From Gordius sp. MW1 (lineage: Eukaryota; Nematomorpha; Gordioida; Gordea; Gordiidae): a stretch of DNA of 64,000 nucleotides. Where the stretch lies: NCBI GenBank assembly GCA_964036665.1, contig OZ038532.1:9114001-9178000 (forward strand), written 5' to 3'. The notes below the pieces were generated by a model. It made no database searches, had not been told where the DNA came from, and saw only the letters and a list, made by a program, of their open reading frames with translations. The position numbers and the translations under genes were made by a program. Below are positions 23,500 to 33,571 of this stretch, one piece after another (positions within the stretch are counted from its first letter, which is position 1; every line of letters starts with the position of its first letter).

Positions 23500-24470
23500 C
23501 CCGGAGTTTTTTTGACTCTTATGATTGTTCTTGTTACTATCATTGATAATAAGAATTTTTGGCCGTCCGCTGGCTGCTGACCAATGAAAAAAATGACCAT
23601 TGGCCAAAATGTGAATCGAAATTATTTTTTTCGTTTTTTTTTTGACTATTATGATTGTTCCTGTTTCTACCATTGCTATTATGACTTTTTGGCCGTCCGC
23701 TGGCTGCTGACCAATGTTATATAATAAACATAAATAAAAGTTGTTTACTTTTAATTGCTATGCAATTTAACTAGTTTTTGGGTTAGAATCCCGGGTTTTT
23801 TTGACTCTTATGATTGTTCTTGTTACTATCATTGATAATAAGACTTTTTGGCCGTCCGTTGGCTGCTGACCACTGAAAAAAATGACCATTGGCCAAAATG
23901 TGAATCCGAGTTTATTTTTTCGTTTTTTTTTTGACTATTATGATTGTTCCTGTTACTAACATTGCTATTATGACTTTTTGGCCGTCCGCTGGCTCCTGAC
24001 CGATGGAAAAAATGACCATTGGCCAAAATGTGAACCGAAAATATTTTTTTCGTTTTTTTTTGACTATTATGATTGTTCCTGTTCCTACCATTGCTATTAT
24101 CACTTTTTGGCCGTCCGCTGGCTGCTGACCAATGGAATAAAATGACCATTGGCCAAAATGTGATTCGAAAACTTTTTTTTCGTTTTTTTTGACTATTATG
24201 AATTTATATCCACTTTTACCGTGTCCTGGCTGCTGACCAATAGAAAAAAATGACCATTGGCCAAAATGTGATTTGAAATTTTTTTTTTCTTTTTTTTACT
24301 CTTATGAATTTATACCCACTTTTACCGTGTCCTGGCTGCTGACCAATGGAAAAAAATGACCATTGGCCAAAGTGAGCATCAAAATTTTTTTTTCCATTTT
24401 TTTGGCTATCATTGACTTATAGAGTATCTGTTGGTACTGACCAATAGAGAAAAAGTGACCATTGGCCAAA
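23500..24470. repeat. Hairpin satellite, array 1 (about eight units)
   Basis: Units of about 105-130 bp share TTTTTTGACTMTTATGA, GGCCGTCCGCTGGCTGCTGA and the inverted pair CCAATGG...CCATTGG around an A-rich loop. I count the hairpin (or a remnant) near 23581, 23703 (cut), 23870, 23998, 24128, 24238, 24344 and 24438. The last units replace GGCCGTCCGCTGG with ACCGTGTCCTGG. Minus-strand open frames of up to 106 codons here are just the translated repeat. Related units flank the LINE at 33.3 and 36.6-37.5 kb. Confidence 0.88.
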
Positions 24471-25057
24471 TTTTTGATTTTTTTAATTAAAAATTGTTCA
24501 AATTCAACAAAACATTTCTCCCAACAATTCTGCAAATTCTTAACATTGTGTTGTTTTATAATATAATGTTTGTTAGACCCATAATCAATAAAAACTTATG
24601 TAATACGCAACTAGATGCAAACACTAAATCTAACCCTAACCCTTGCCTATATTACATTTTGCCTATATCATTTTGCCTATAATGGAAAATTTGTATAAAT
24701 AATTAATTAATCATTAGGCATTTTATACCCCCCTATAGGCATTCTCGCCCCTTCCCACCTTTCTCGCCCATAAATTGCATAGCAAATATGATACATTTAT
24801 ACGATGTACAGATGAGTCGTCCCCCCTTCCCTTCCCCTCTTCCCTTCCCTTCTTCCCCTTCCCACGAGGGCCGAAGGCCAGAGTTTTTTTTGTACACATA
24901 TCTTTTTATTTAAAATATTCAAATTTTAAATTCTGATTTTAACATAATAAATTTTCCTCGTGGTATTTCAAAGTGCTTATTTGTGTGATTTTTCCTGCAT
25001 TTTTTGATTTTTTAATAAGTCTAATATTAAAAAGTGCAGTTTTTTTATAGTTCTTCG
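24471..25057. other. AT-rich DNA with pyrimidine tract
   Basis: It contains the telomere-like string CTAACCCTAACCC (about 24632), matched by an inverted copy in the PTRH2 pseudogene intron (about 40564), and a CCCTTCCC-rich tract at 24820-24865. No gene. Confidence 0.5.
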
Positions 25058-25506
25058 TCTGAAGATGGTATATGAACATAACAGTTACATTTAATCAAAT
25101 TCTTGATGATTCTATGATTACGTATACTAGAATAGTCATGAATCTGTGAGTGAGTTAACAGGAGATTTAGATGAAGAAGAGTTAATTGATATGCCTAACA
25201 AAATTTGTTACTTAGGAAATAACTTCGAAGCTTTTATTATATGATATATTTCGAAGGGAAAGACAATAATAAGTGGCACAAAAATTGTCCTAATAAAAAT
25301 GTTAGAACAAAATAGAATTGTGTATTTCATTTACCTGGAGTAAAGCCATATGGATGGGCAACAAAAACTCCTCTTGTTGTTTTAAATTACTTATTAAAGA
25401 TGAAATAATTAAGAGTAGAGTGAAATTTAGCAAAATTATGACTATAAATATATGTAGAAAATGTATATGTAACTATTTTTATAGCCTCATAAAATTTCTT
25501 ATATAA
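25058..25506 (+). pseudogene. piggyBac-like transposase relic (N-terminal part)
   Basis: After a splice-acceptor-like TTTTTTTATAG the frame shows an acidic start (SSSEDGI), then blocks typical of the DDE_Tnp_1_7 N-terminus: GKDNNKWHKNCPNKN, and HLPGVKPYGWATKTPLVVLN followed by the D-E-I-I motif. Several stops and frame changes break it, and the catalytic Asp region is not seen. No terminal repeats or TTAA flanks were identified. Confidence 0.6.
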
Positions 25507-26574
25507 CATTTTTCATTTGAATATTTTTTCTTAATGTTGATCTTTTATTATGAATCTATATGAAAATTTTTATAAAATAACATTTAAATTTATAATAATA
25601 TGAGTTGAGACCAATAGTAACTTTTTTTGCCAAAAAATTAAAAGCCAAAAATTGCCTAAGTTTAAGCATCTCTATTTTTTTGGAGGGGGGGTTAATTTTT
25701 ACCAAATTTTCCACATTTATAGTTTCAACCTTCTTTTATATAATCTTATTGATTAAACCATAAAACAAAAATTTTTTTTTGTATGAGCAAAAATAGTCAT
25801 AAGGGGAAAATATTGAGGGTGGCTCTAATTATAGGCATAAAATATAAACCACTTGATCAAATAGGCAAATTAATATATTAATGAACGTAAAAGAGTTGAA
25901 ATATTATTCTTGCAAATTTTGACAAGTTTATATTATAAAATATCGAAGTTATAGCTATTTAAAGTTTGGGGTAATTATTACCCCAAATACCATCCGTGTT
26001 CAAAATTTTGACCCAACCTCTGAAGTGTTAAAAATAATTGTAGAGTGACAAAAATATGTATTAAGAATTCTCATAGGCAGCTCAAAATCGTGTTTTATAT
26101 AGTTATAAGGCTAGTATAGTTCTATGAAAGCATTTAATACTGGAGCATATGTCTGCTTATATATAGTCATATATCAAACTAATTTATCCTCTATGCTATG
26201 AATTTTTTCATAAAATATGTTACTTATAATTATTGTCATAACAAAATAATGAATATTTATTTATACAGTGTAAGGCTTAATTTATTAAATAAATGCTTAT
26301 TATAATATTGCCCAATAATCAACAAATGTATCCTCATTTATGTTATGCGGGTTATAATTTATTATATACTTGCATATATGTATTGCCTAATAATAAACTT
26401 ATGTTACTTATTTGCTATATATATCATATCATGTCGAAAGTCATTGTTTATTATGGCAAATATAAAATTTTATATAATTACAATTTATTAAATGCGTATT
26501 TAAGTATCACTTAATAATAAATTTAGGTTTTATCCTCTTTTATATAGGTTTTAGTATGGCTGAAGACGTTTTAA
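25507..26574. other. AT-rich DNA without a recognised gene
   Basis: It contains the inverted partner (about 26000-26030) of the AACACTTCAGAGGT segment at 22845. Open frames are AT-rich noise. Confidence 0.45.
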
Positions 26575-27051
26575 TCCTTCTTCTATATATATAAAAAATG
26601 TAACTCCGTTTTCTTTGTCCTCTAATAACTCCTAAAGTTCTCGACTGATTGCCACTAAATTTGGCCAGATCATTGCAGCATCCTAGATGGTTTATATATT
26701 GACCTGCGACAGCCGTAATCCTGTTTTTTGGTAGTGCTTACTGCCATCTAGGGGATTATTTATACTACGTTTTGTAATTATTTGTCTCTGTGGTGCTACT
26801 TTTTGCCTTATACTTTTTCCACAATTGCTTTGTCATTTGTGTCTCAATTTTCTACTCAACTAGGCCCGTTTTTTACAATATATAAAGCTGTAACAAATAA
26901 ATATTCTCGATACCGTAAAACATCACCATTTACTTAAATAAATATAACGCGCGCTTTTAGAAACATTCCCACGTTTCATGCTTTTTTTCCATTTTTATGA
27001 AGTTCGGTAATTAATATTACAACTACCAAATCATACATATTTGTGCTATTC

Positions 27052-27412
27052 GTTGGAAGAAAGTTATATTTGCATATGTTCTTTCATATTTAATACCAAT
27101 ATATTGGATAAAAGCTAGCCAAATTTTGCAGAGATATTTTAGAGTAAATTTTGTTAAGCTAATAAAAAATGAAATCATTATATTTACTCTCTTATTTAGT
27201 ACACCTTTTTTTAGAAGAAAGTAATATTTGCATATGTTTTTTCATATTTAATACCAATATATTGGATAAAAGCTAACCAAATTTTGCAGAGATATTCTAG
27301 AGTAAATTTTGTTAAGCTAATGAAAAAATGAAATCATTATATTTACTCTCTTATTTAGTACACCTTTTTTTTGGAAGAAAATAATATTTGCATATGTTTT
27401 TTCATATGATAC
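27052..27412. repeat. Tandem repeat of about 155 bp next to Rep
   Basis: Two full units and part of a third start at about 27052, 27213 and 27370, marked by GAAGAAARTAATATTTGCAT and CCAATATATTGGATAAAAG. The TTTGCATATG...TTTCATAT part equals the downstream end of the Rep coding relic in the last unit. Confidence 0.75.
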
Positions 27413-29250
27413 TGTGCGATTTCATCAGTGTGAAAGCTCGCTATATTCGCAGTACTATCTGTTTGAACGGTAAAAACTGCCATATCACTGCCTTTGTTAA
27501 CATACTTACAAATGTATTAGATTTAACAGTTACAATATTCAACTTTAATGTGTGATCTGTATAATTTTAGTAGCAGAGGAGAATATGGAACAAACCAGCG
27601 ATGATCTACCTCGACGATTGCGTTCCGCAGTTGAATGGTTGACATGTGCCCACCATCCTCTGTTGATCTTCTTTTGTACAAAGTAATTGTGTTGCATACC
27701 AAGACTCGAGGATATCGCTTTGAACATTTACCGTATGCCATGCATGGCGATTTTGGATTGAACGTTCCGCCAGGTCCGTGTATTATTTTTTTACTAACAA
27801 TTTCGTATAGTCCTTATCAAGATCGGGATCAGGTATTTCAGCACATTTATTGACTCGATTTCGTTGGGTGTGATCTTAGTATATAGCCATATGAGTATAT
27901 GGGCATGCGGTAAACCTCTCTTTTGCCATTCCACAGAGTACATCCAGCAACGCACAGGGCCGAATACCTCGTGCTTAGTAATGAGATTTATAATTCATCT
28001 AAGTTTCTGTCGGAAAACACGTGCTGTGATGTCATGCCTATCGATTGGTGATTGGCCATAAGTTCCTGTACATCGGGCCATGCAGGATTGCATGTAAATC
28101 TTATGAATAAGTCCGGACGACCGTAGTTACAAACATACGCGATTAAATCTTGGGCGTATTCATGCAAATAACGCGGACTTTCGGTGTATGTTGAGGGCAA
28201 AAATGGTTAGTCTCCCAACGTTATTTGTATTAGTGTCGTTAAGAACTGCATCTCGCAAATGAACATACTCTTCTGAGCGAAGTTTGGCTGATTTAAACGG
28301 ATGTAGAGCAGACGTTCCGATTCAATTTTGGCATACATATCTACGATGTATTGATGAAACAATTGGCGGAATTTTAAAATATGATTTTCTTCGTGCTCTC
28401 GAACCATTAATCTGTATGAATAATAGTTCATAGCGCTGCATTTTATGTTTGTCGGTTCACCATTGACTGCATTAAACATCTTAACGTTGAAGTGATATCC
28501 GTCAGCACCATCCCAAAATATAACTGGATATTGAAGGGGATCATGGCATCGGTGAGTGTCCGCAACGTGTGTCAAAGTAGCGTTTCTCCTATGCAGTAAA
28601 ATATCTCTTGATTTAAATTGATCCCCAACAAGAACAATAGCGACTTCGTTTATAGTAGGAGCATTAAATCTTCTCACATGTTGTCCCGCGGGAGTTTTGT
28701 TATAGACTGCACCAGAGGTTATAGCACGGTCAAATTCAAATTCTAATTTGTATCGTCTCACCTTCACGCGTATCATTCCACTATCACGCGTATCACCCCA
28801 CTATCACGCAACCATACCATAAATATATACAAAAATTATATTAATTTGTTCAGTCTTTTGTTTTGTAACCTGAAGATTCGTTTAGTAACCTGAAGTGATA
28901 ATAAGTTTTGTCAACATGAATAACAATCCTGTGTGTAACTGATGGCATCATGTCGAGGGAGGTTTTGAACAAACGCACTAAATTGTTTTTAGCGTGAAGA
29001 AGCGCCTGAAGTTGTAAAACGATAGACCATTTTACACCAGTAGAAATTCCAAGGCGTGCATTTAATTCAATCTCATTATCCTCGATAAAGTACATTGTAA
29101 GAACTTATGTTGCCTATCTGGTATTGGAAGGAGGGACCTGGCTTTGTGGTAAATTTGGCCTTTTACTTTAAAGGTTGGCATGAATTGAGTTGTAATAATA
29201 TCTGCACCAAATGACGTCATTTGGAAGCAGGAGTTGTATTTCCTCATGTT
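27375..29250 (-). pseudogene. Helitron Rep (HUH endonuclease) relic
   Basis: Read on the minus strand from about 29250 the Helitron_like_N domain appears in order. MRKYNSCFQMTSFGADI begins it. LFKTSLDMMPS follows in 28850-29095. RRFNAPTINEVAIV, ADTHRCHDPLQYPVIFW and LFHQYIVDMYAKIESERL lie in 28207-28776. YGRPDLFIRFTCNPAWPDVQ lies near 28100. The HUH nickase motif GLPHAHILIW lies at about 27885-27915, then GKCSKRYPR and PYSPLLLKLYRSHIKVEYCN (27530-27740). Shortly after comes a YVNKGSDMAVF block down to 27375. At least four frame breaks separate these blocks, and the helicase domain is absent. The Rep strand is opposite to the polarity of the flanking Helitron ends. Confidence 0.85.
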
Positions 29251-30585
29251 AGGTAAGAAATGTTTAGATCCGCTGTATAACCACTAAGCAAATTCTTTCA
29301 TGAATCTGAATGTTGTTTTATTTGAGGCACTAACTTTTCCAAAGGCGCTACACATACCGTCTTTTTTCCAGCAAATTTTATAGCGTTGTAATAAAGACAT
29401 ACAACGGTCATATGGCGCCTAATGGTTTTTTAATATCTTCATTTAGATACTCTAGATTTTAGGGTATGACATTACATTATTATATACGGTGTACTCAAAT
29501 TTTTTTCTACATTGTCGGACATTATCAGTGACTTTTATATCGGTGGTTTGTAATTTTTGTCACCCATTTATGCATATATAACTAAACATCGCACTTTTTA
29601 ACCTATAAAATTATAAAATACCTAATAAATATTTAAACCGTGTGTAAATCTATTAAATCATTAATAAATATGCCTTTTCCTATTATTAAACTATATAATA
29701 TATATTTACATAATATAGCATTATATTTTTTCACATCATAAACTCTCTTACAAATTAATTTGTACTAATGATTTAATTAATTAGGGACTAAGCCAAAGCA
29801 ACGCTTGGCCGGGCTCAGCTAGTAGTTAATATAAAACTTTATAAAATTCAATTTATTAAATGCATCTATATGTATTGCTTAATAACACACGTATGTTTAT
29901 TTATTTGCTATATAGATGTGCATGTATTATATTTAAGATATATGTTATGTACATTATATGTTAATATGTATATTTGCTATTTTTAAAATTTAATTTTAGT
30001 TTTGCATCTAGTTGGTAATTACATTAGTTATTATGGCCATAGGTGATAATGGGTCCGAATTAAAGAACTGTACGGGTGACCCGAGACCCGACCCGATAAA
30101 ATTTTAAAATGTCTTGGCGTTTGGGTTGAAAATTTTGAAATGCTTTCGGGTCGGGTTCGGGTTGAAATTTTTAATTTGCTTTCGGGTCGGGTCGGGTTGG
30201 ATTTAAAGTGTCGGGTCAAGGGTTATGATTATTACATTACAGGATACATGGGACATATCTTTAAAAATAATGCTATTATTTATAATATTTTTTACTAAAT
30301 ATCGAAATTTGTAATTGAAGATCATCCATTAGGTTAATTAAAATTTCTTTTGTTTCTAAATCTGATTGTGTTAATACGGACGCAAATTTAACTTTGACTC
30401 GTGAAAGGTAAAATATATCAACAAAATAATGTTTTTAATTTAAATAGTGTGAAGTTTTAGTTATTAACTACATAAATATATATTCGTAAAACAAATAAGA
30501 TTATGTTTAATTAAATGATTTGTTTGCAAAACTCTATATTTCAAATTGAATGTGATCAGATATTGTATGCTATTATATATTTATA

Positions 30586-32353
30586 CTAGCTGACCCGGCA
30601 AACGTTGTTTTGCCATTTACCCGGGTGTATTAGCAGAATATATATCAACTTATAGATAAATTTCAATAGATTAAGAATATATCAAATATAATTGAAGTGT
30701 TTTTTATGCAAAGATTTTTAAACAAATAATTAAAGAGTGTCCAAGGCCCAGGCCCACCCAAGAGAGAAAACCTGGCCCCATGCCCCCCCCCCCCAAGGGA
30801 AAAATCTTTGACCCCCTGGCCCTTCAAGCTATTTTTTTTAATTTTTTGTAATTAAGAAACAATATCATAATTAAATTATTTGTTTCTTAATAAAACTTTT
30901 AATTCTGAACTTATAATGTCCGAAGAATTGAGATATATCAACATTTATTGGCACTTTGTTAATAGTATTTTCATTTTTCTCCTTATTTAACGCGCAAAAA
31001 ATAATAAAATGAGATTTTTTAATTTATTTAGCCACACAGGAGGGGACATGACCGTCATTTAATAATAATAATTGACGTGAAAAATAAACCTTAATTTTAA
31101 ATATTTTTTAAAGGGCATGGGCAAAGGGGGCCTTAATTTATAAAAAGATTTTAAAAGAGTGTTGCAAAATAGTGGATCAGTTATAAATTTTCATGCTCGT
31201 TAATCAATTAAAAATATAGCGCCTGCCTTTATGATAAAATATAAACAAAAGGCGGATACGGATACGCATATAGTTTATAACAAAAAATAACAAATAATTG
31301 ATATTTTTAAGATAAGGTGTGGCGTTGTGCAAAATTCTGCACCTTTGCCCCCTCCCCAAGCAAATTTAAGCAAATTTTTTAAGTCAAAATTACCTATAAT
31401 CAAATCATTAAATTTTGGATACATTTTTTTAAAGCTATCGCTAGAGACCTACAAAATGGTATTTTTTTAAATCATAGTCTGGCCCAAGCCCCCCCCCCCC
31501 AAGGGGAAAATCTTTGGCCCCCTGGCCCTTCAATCAATTTTTTTTAATTTTTTGTAATTAAGAAACAATATCATAATTCTAATATTTGTTTCTGAATAAA
31601 ACTTTTAATTGTCCAAAGAACTGAGATATATCAACATTTATTGGCACTTTGTTAAAAGTATTTTAATTTTTCTCCTTATTAACGCGCAAAAAATGACAAA
31701 ATTAGATTTTTTAATTTATTTAGCCACGCAGGAGGGGACACGACCGTCCTATAATAATAAAATTAATAATTGACGTGAAAAATAAGCAAAAAAATGACTT
31801 TGATACTCAATGTTTCAAATCGTAAAAACAGCACATGCCTACATTTATCGGTACTAAGTCAAACGTTCTCAAGTCAAACGTTATAAAACAACTAAAAATA
31901 ACTAAAAATAACTAAAAACAACTAAAAATAACTAAAAAATTCTTTAAAATTATGATATAAGCTTTTAATTTAGGTAGATCTGAAGGTTTTATACATAATT
32001 AGGGTTCTCTATATAGGGGTAGGGTTAGGGTTAAGGTTAGGGTAAGGTTTTAGTTATTTTAGTTATTTTTAGTTGTTTTTATAACGTTTGACCCTGAAAA
32101 CGTTTGACCCGGATTCACATTTATCACACTACAAAAGATAGATACGCAGGGTGCGTTTGATTGACATTCGATTAAACGTCAAAACGTATAAAACAAACTA
32201 GAAAATTACTGGACCGATTTGGCTGGAACAAATCTTAAAACACGCTCCGGAGTGTCAGATAAACTGTAAAATTTTGAGCCAAATCGGTCCGGTAGTTTTC
32301 CAAAATTGGTGGCGGCATACACACATACACACATAGTTTCATTTTTATATATA
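30586..32353 (-). mobile_element. Non-autonomous Helitron nested in the hAT-type element
   Basis: On the minus strand it ends in the GGCAAA/TTTGCC hairpin followed 10 bp later by CTAG (30586-30589) and T. Its other end near 32200-32353 matches the copy at 22399-22733 (TATATAAAAATGAAAC; paired GACCGATTTGGCT / AGCCAAATCGGTC). The exact TC terminus is not clear. It contains a diverged direct duplication of about 320 bp (about 30740-31090 and 31475-31790) and the fold-back at 31857-32110. Confidence 0.65.
31857..32110. repeat. Fold-back repeat with telomere-like loop
   Basis: Left arm (31857-31915) and right arm (32049-32110) are inverted copies of about 60 bp containing GTCAAACGTTATAAAA and CAACTAAAAATAACTAAAA. 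The spacer carries AGGGTTAGGGTTAAGGTTAG near 32020-32040. No coding potential. Confidence 0.8.
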
Positions 32354-32463
32354 AAATATATATCTTTATAATAAATCATTAAAATAAATTTAGTAATCAA
32401 AATCTATAAAATCATTTTTTTTCAGAAATCGCACTTTAATTTGTCGATTAAATTTACACCCTC

Positions 32464-32621
32464 ATGGGAGTAGCCAGGAAATTGAAATTAGAGGGGGGGG
32501 GCAATAATGTTTTAGGGACCATTTTTTTTAATTTTAGCCATAATTTGATAAAATATCTTAGATTTTTTTGGATCCAGAGGGGGCCATCCGCCCGTCCCTG
32601 ATACCCATTGGCTGCGCCCAT
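32464..32621. mobile_element. MITE with ATGGGAGTAGCCA inverted ends (copy 3)
   Basis: ATGGGAGTAGCCAGG at 32464 pairs with TTGGCTGCGCCCAT ending 32621; a G run lies near 32494. Confidence 0.6.
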
Positions 32622-32913
32622 GAAGACCGCAATTTTTTAATTGTCTTATTCTCGCGTTGAATACCAAAATTTAAAACACGTTCGAAAGGGATTCGTAAAT
32701 TTTTTAACTCTTTCGGGTCTGGTTCGGGTTAAAAATTTTAAAATGCATTGAGGTCGGATCGGGTTAAAATGTTTAGATTTTGGGTCGGGGTCGGGCTGAA
32801 AAATTTTAATTGCTTTTGGGTCGGGTCGGGTTCGGGTTAAAAATTTTATAAAAATTCGGGTAGGGTCGGGTTCAGGTTGATAAAAAGTGACTTTGCAGTT
32901 CTCTAGTCCGAAT

Positions 32914-33571
32914 CAAAATATGTCTCATACATGGCGACCTACGACCTTACATTGAGAACTTTCATACCCAAATTTTTAACCGACTACATAAATTAATTAA
33001 ATCCTAAGAAACAGTTTATTAAATAAGAAGTCCTTAATTTTTTATTAACCTTATTATTCACAAATACATTATATTAAGCCTAGAGGGAGCAATATTACAT
33101 CTCCCTTTAAACTCAATATTAATTGCTATGCAATTTATGGGCTCACTTTCCATGTTTATGTCACGCACCGAGTGTCACGCCGAACGTCCGCGTCCGCACC
33201 GAACGTGTCATGCTGTTTGTTTTTAATTCGTTTAAGGGTTCTAATCTCGGTGAGGGCAAATTTTTTTTTAAATAATAATTATATTAATTGCTCTAATGTT
33301 CTTGTTAATAATAACATTGATAATATGGCTTTTTGGCCGTCCGCTGGCTGGCTGCTGACCAATGAAAAAAAGACCATAAATTTTTTTTACGTTTTTTTAA
33401 TTGCTATTAATTTTTGGCTAATATTGAAAATTACCCTGTGCCCCCCCCCCTACAAGGGCCTATGCCTCTACTGATAGGTCCCTGTACCTCCCCCCCCCCC
33501 CCCCCACAAAGAGCCTCTACTGATGTGGGGTCGAATCTCGGCGAGAGCAAGTTTTTTTTATGAACCTAACA
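32914..33571. repeat. Satellite-related DNA upstream of the LINE
   Basis: It contains AATTGCTATGCAATTT (palindrome, about 33121), GGCCGTCCGCTGGC and one partial hairpin unit (about 33328-33368), long C runs near 33440 and 33490, and GGGGTCGAATCTCGGCGAGAG near 33527. It continues across the LINE into 36592-37510. Confidence 0.65.

Larger units (their letters stand above)
26575..29822 (+). mobile_element. Helitron with decayed Rep
   Basis: The 5' end TCCTTCTTCTATATATATAA follows an A. The 3' end has a hairpin (GCCAA / TTGGC, 29791-29808) 10 bp before CTAG (29819-29822), followed by T, the Helitron target rule. Inside are Rep sequences on the opposite strand (27375-29250) and a tandem repeat of about 155 bp (27052-27412). 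Helicase is missing, so the element is incomplete. The 5' boundary is less certain than the 3' one. Confidence 0.7.
30061..32905. mobile_element. Non-autonomous hAT-type element with TCGGGT subterminal repeats
   Basis: It is flanked by a perfect 8-bp duplication GTCCGAAT (30053-30060 and 32906-32913). The ends TAAAGAACTGTA and TGCAGTTCTCTA are inverted repeats with few mismatches. Subterminal zones 30085-30215 and 32690-32880 are rich in TCGGGT. No transposase was found. It has been enlarged by a Helitron copy (30586-32353) and a MITE (32464-32621). Confidence 0.75.

Noticed and set aside
23829..24149. 106-codon minus-strand open frame with repeated peptide motifs
   Set aside because: It is the satellite unit read in one frame; three units give three copies of the same peptide, with no independent coding support.
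24620..24650. Telomere end or tRNA gene near CTAACCCTAACCC
   Set aside because: Only two repeats, repeated in another dispersed sequence; no array and no cloverleaf.
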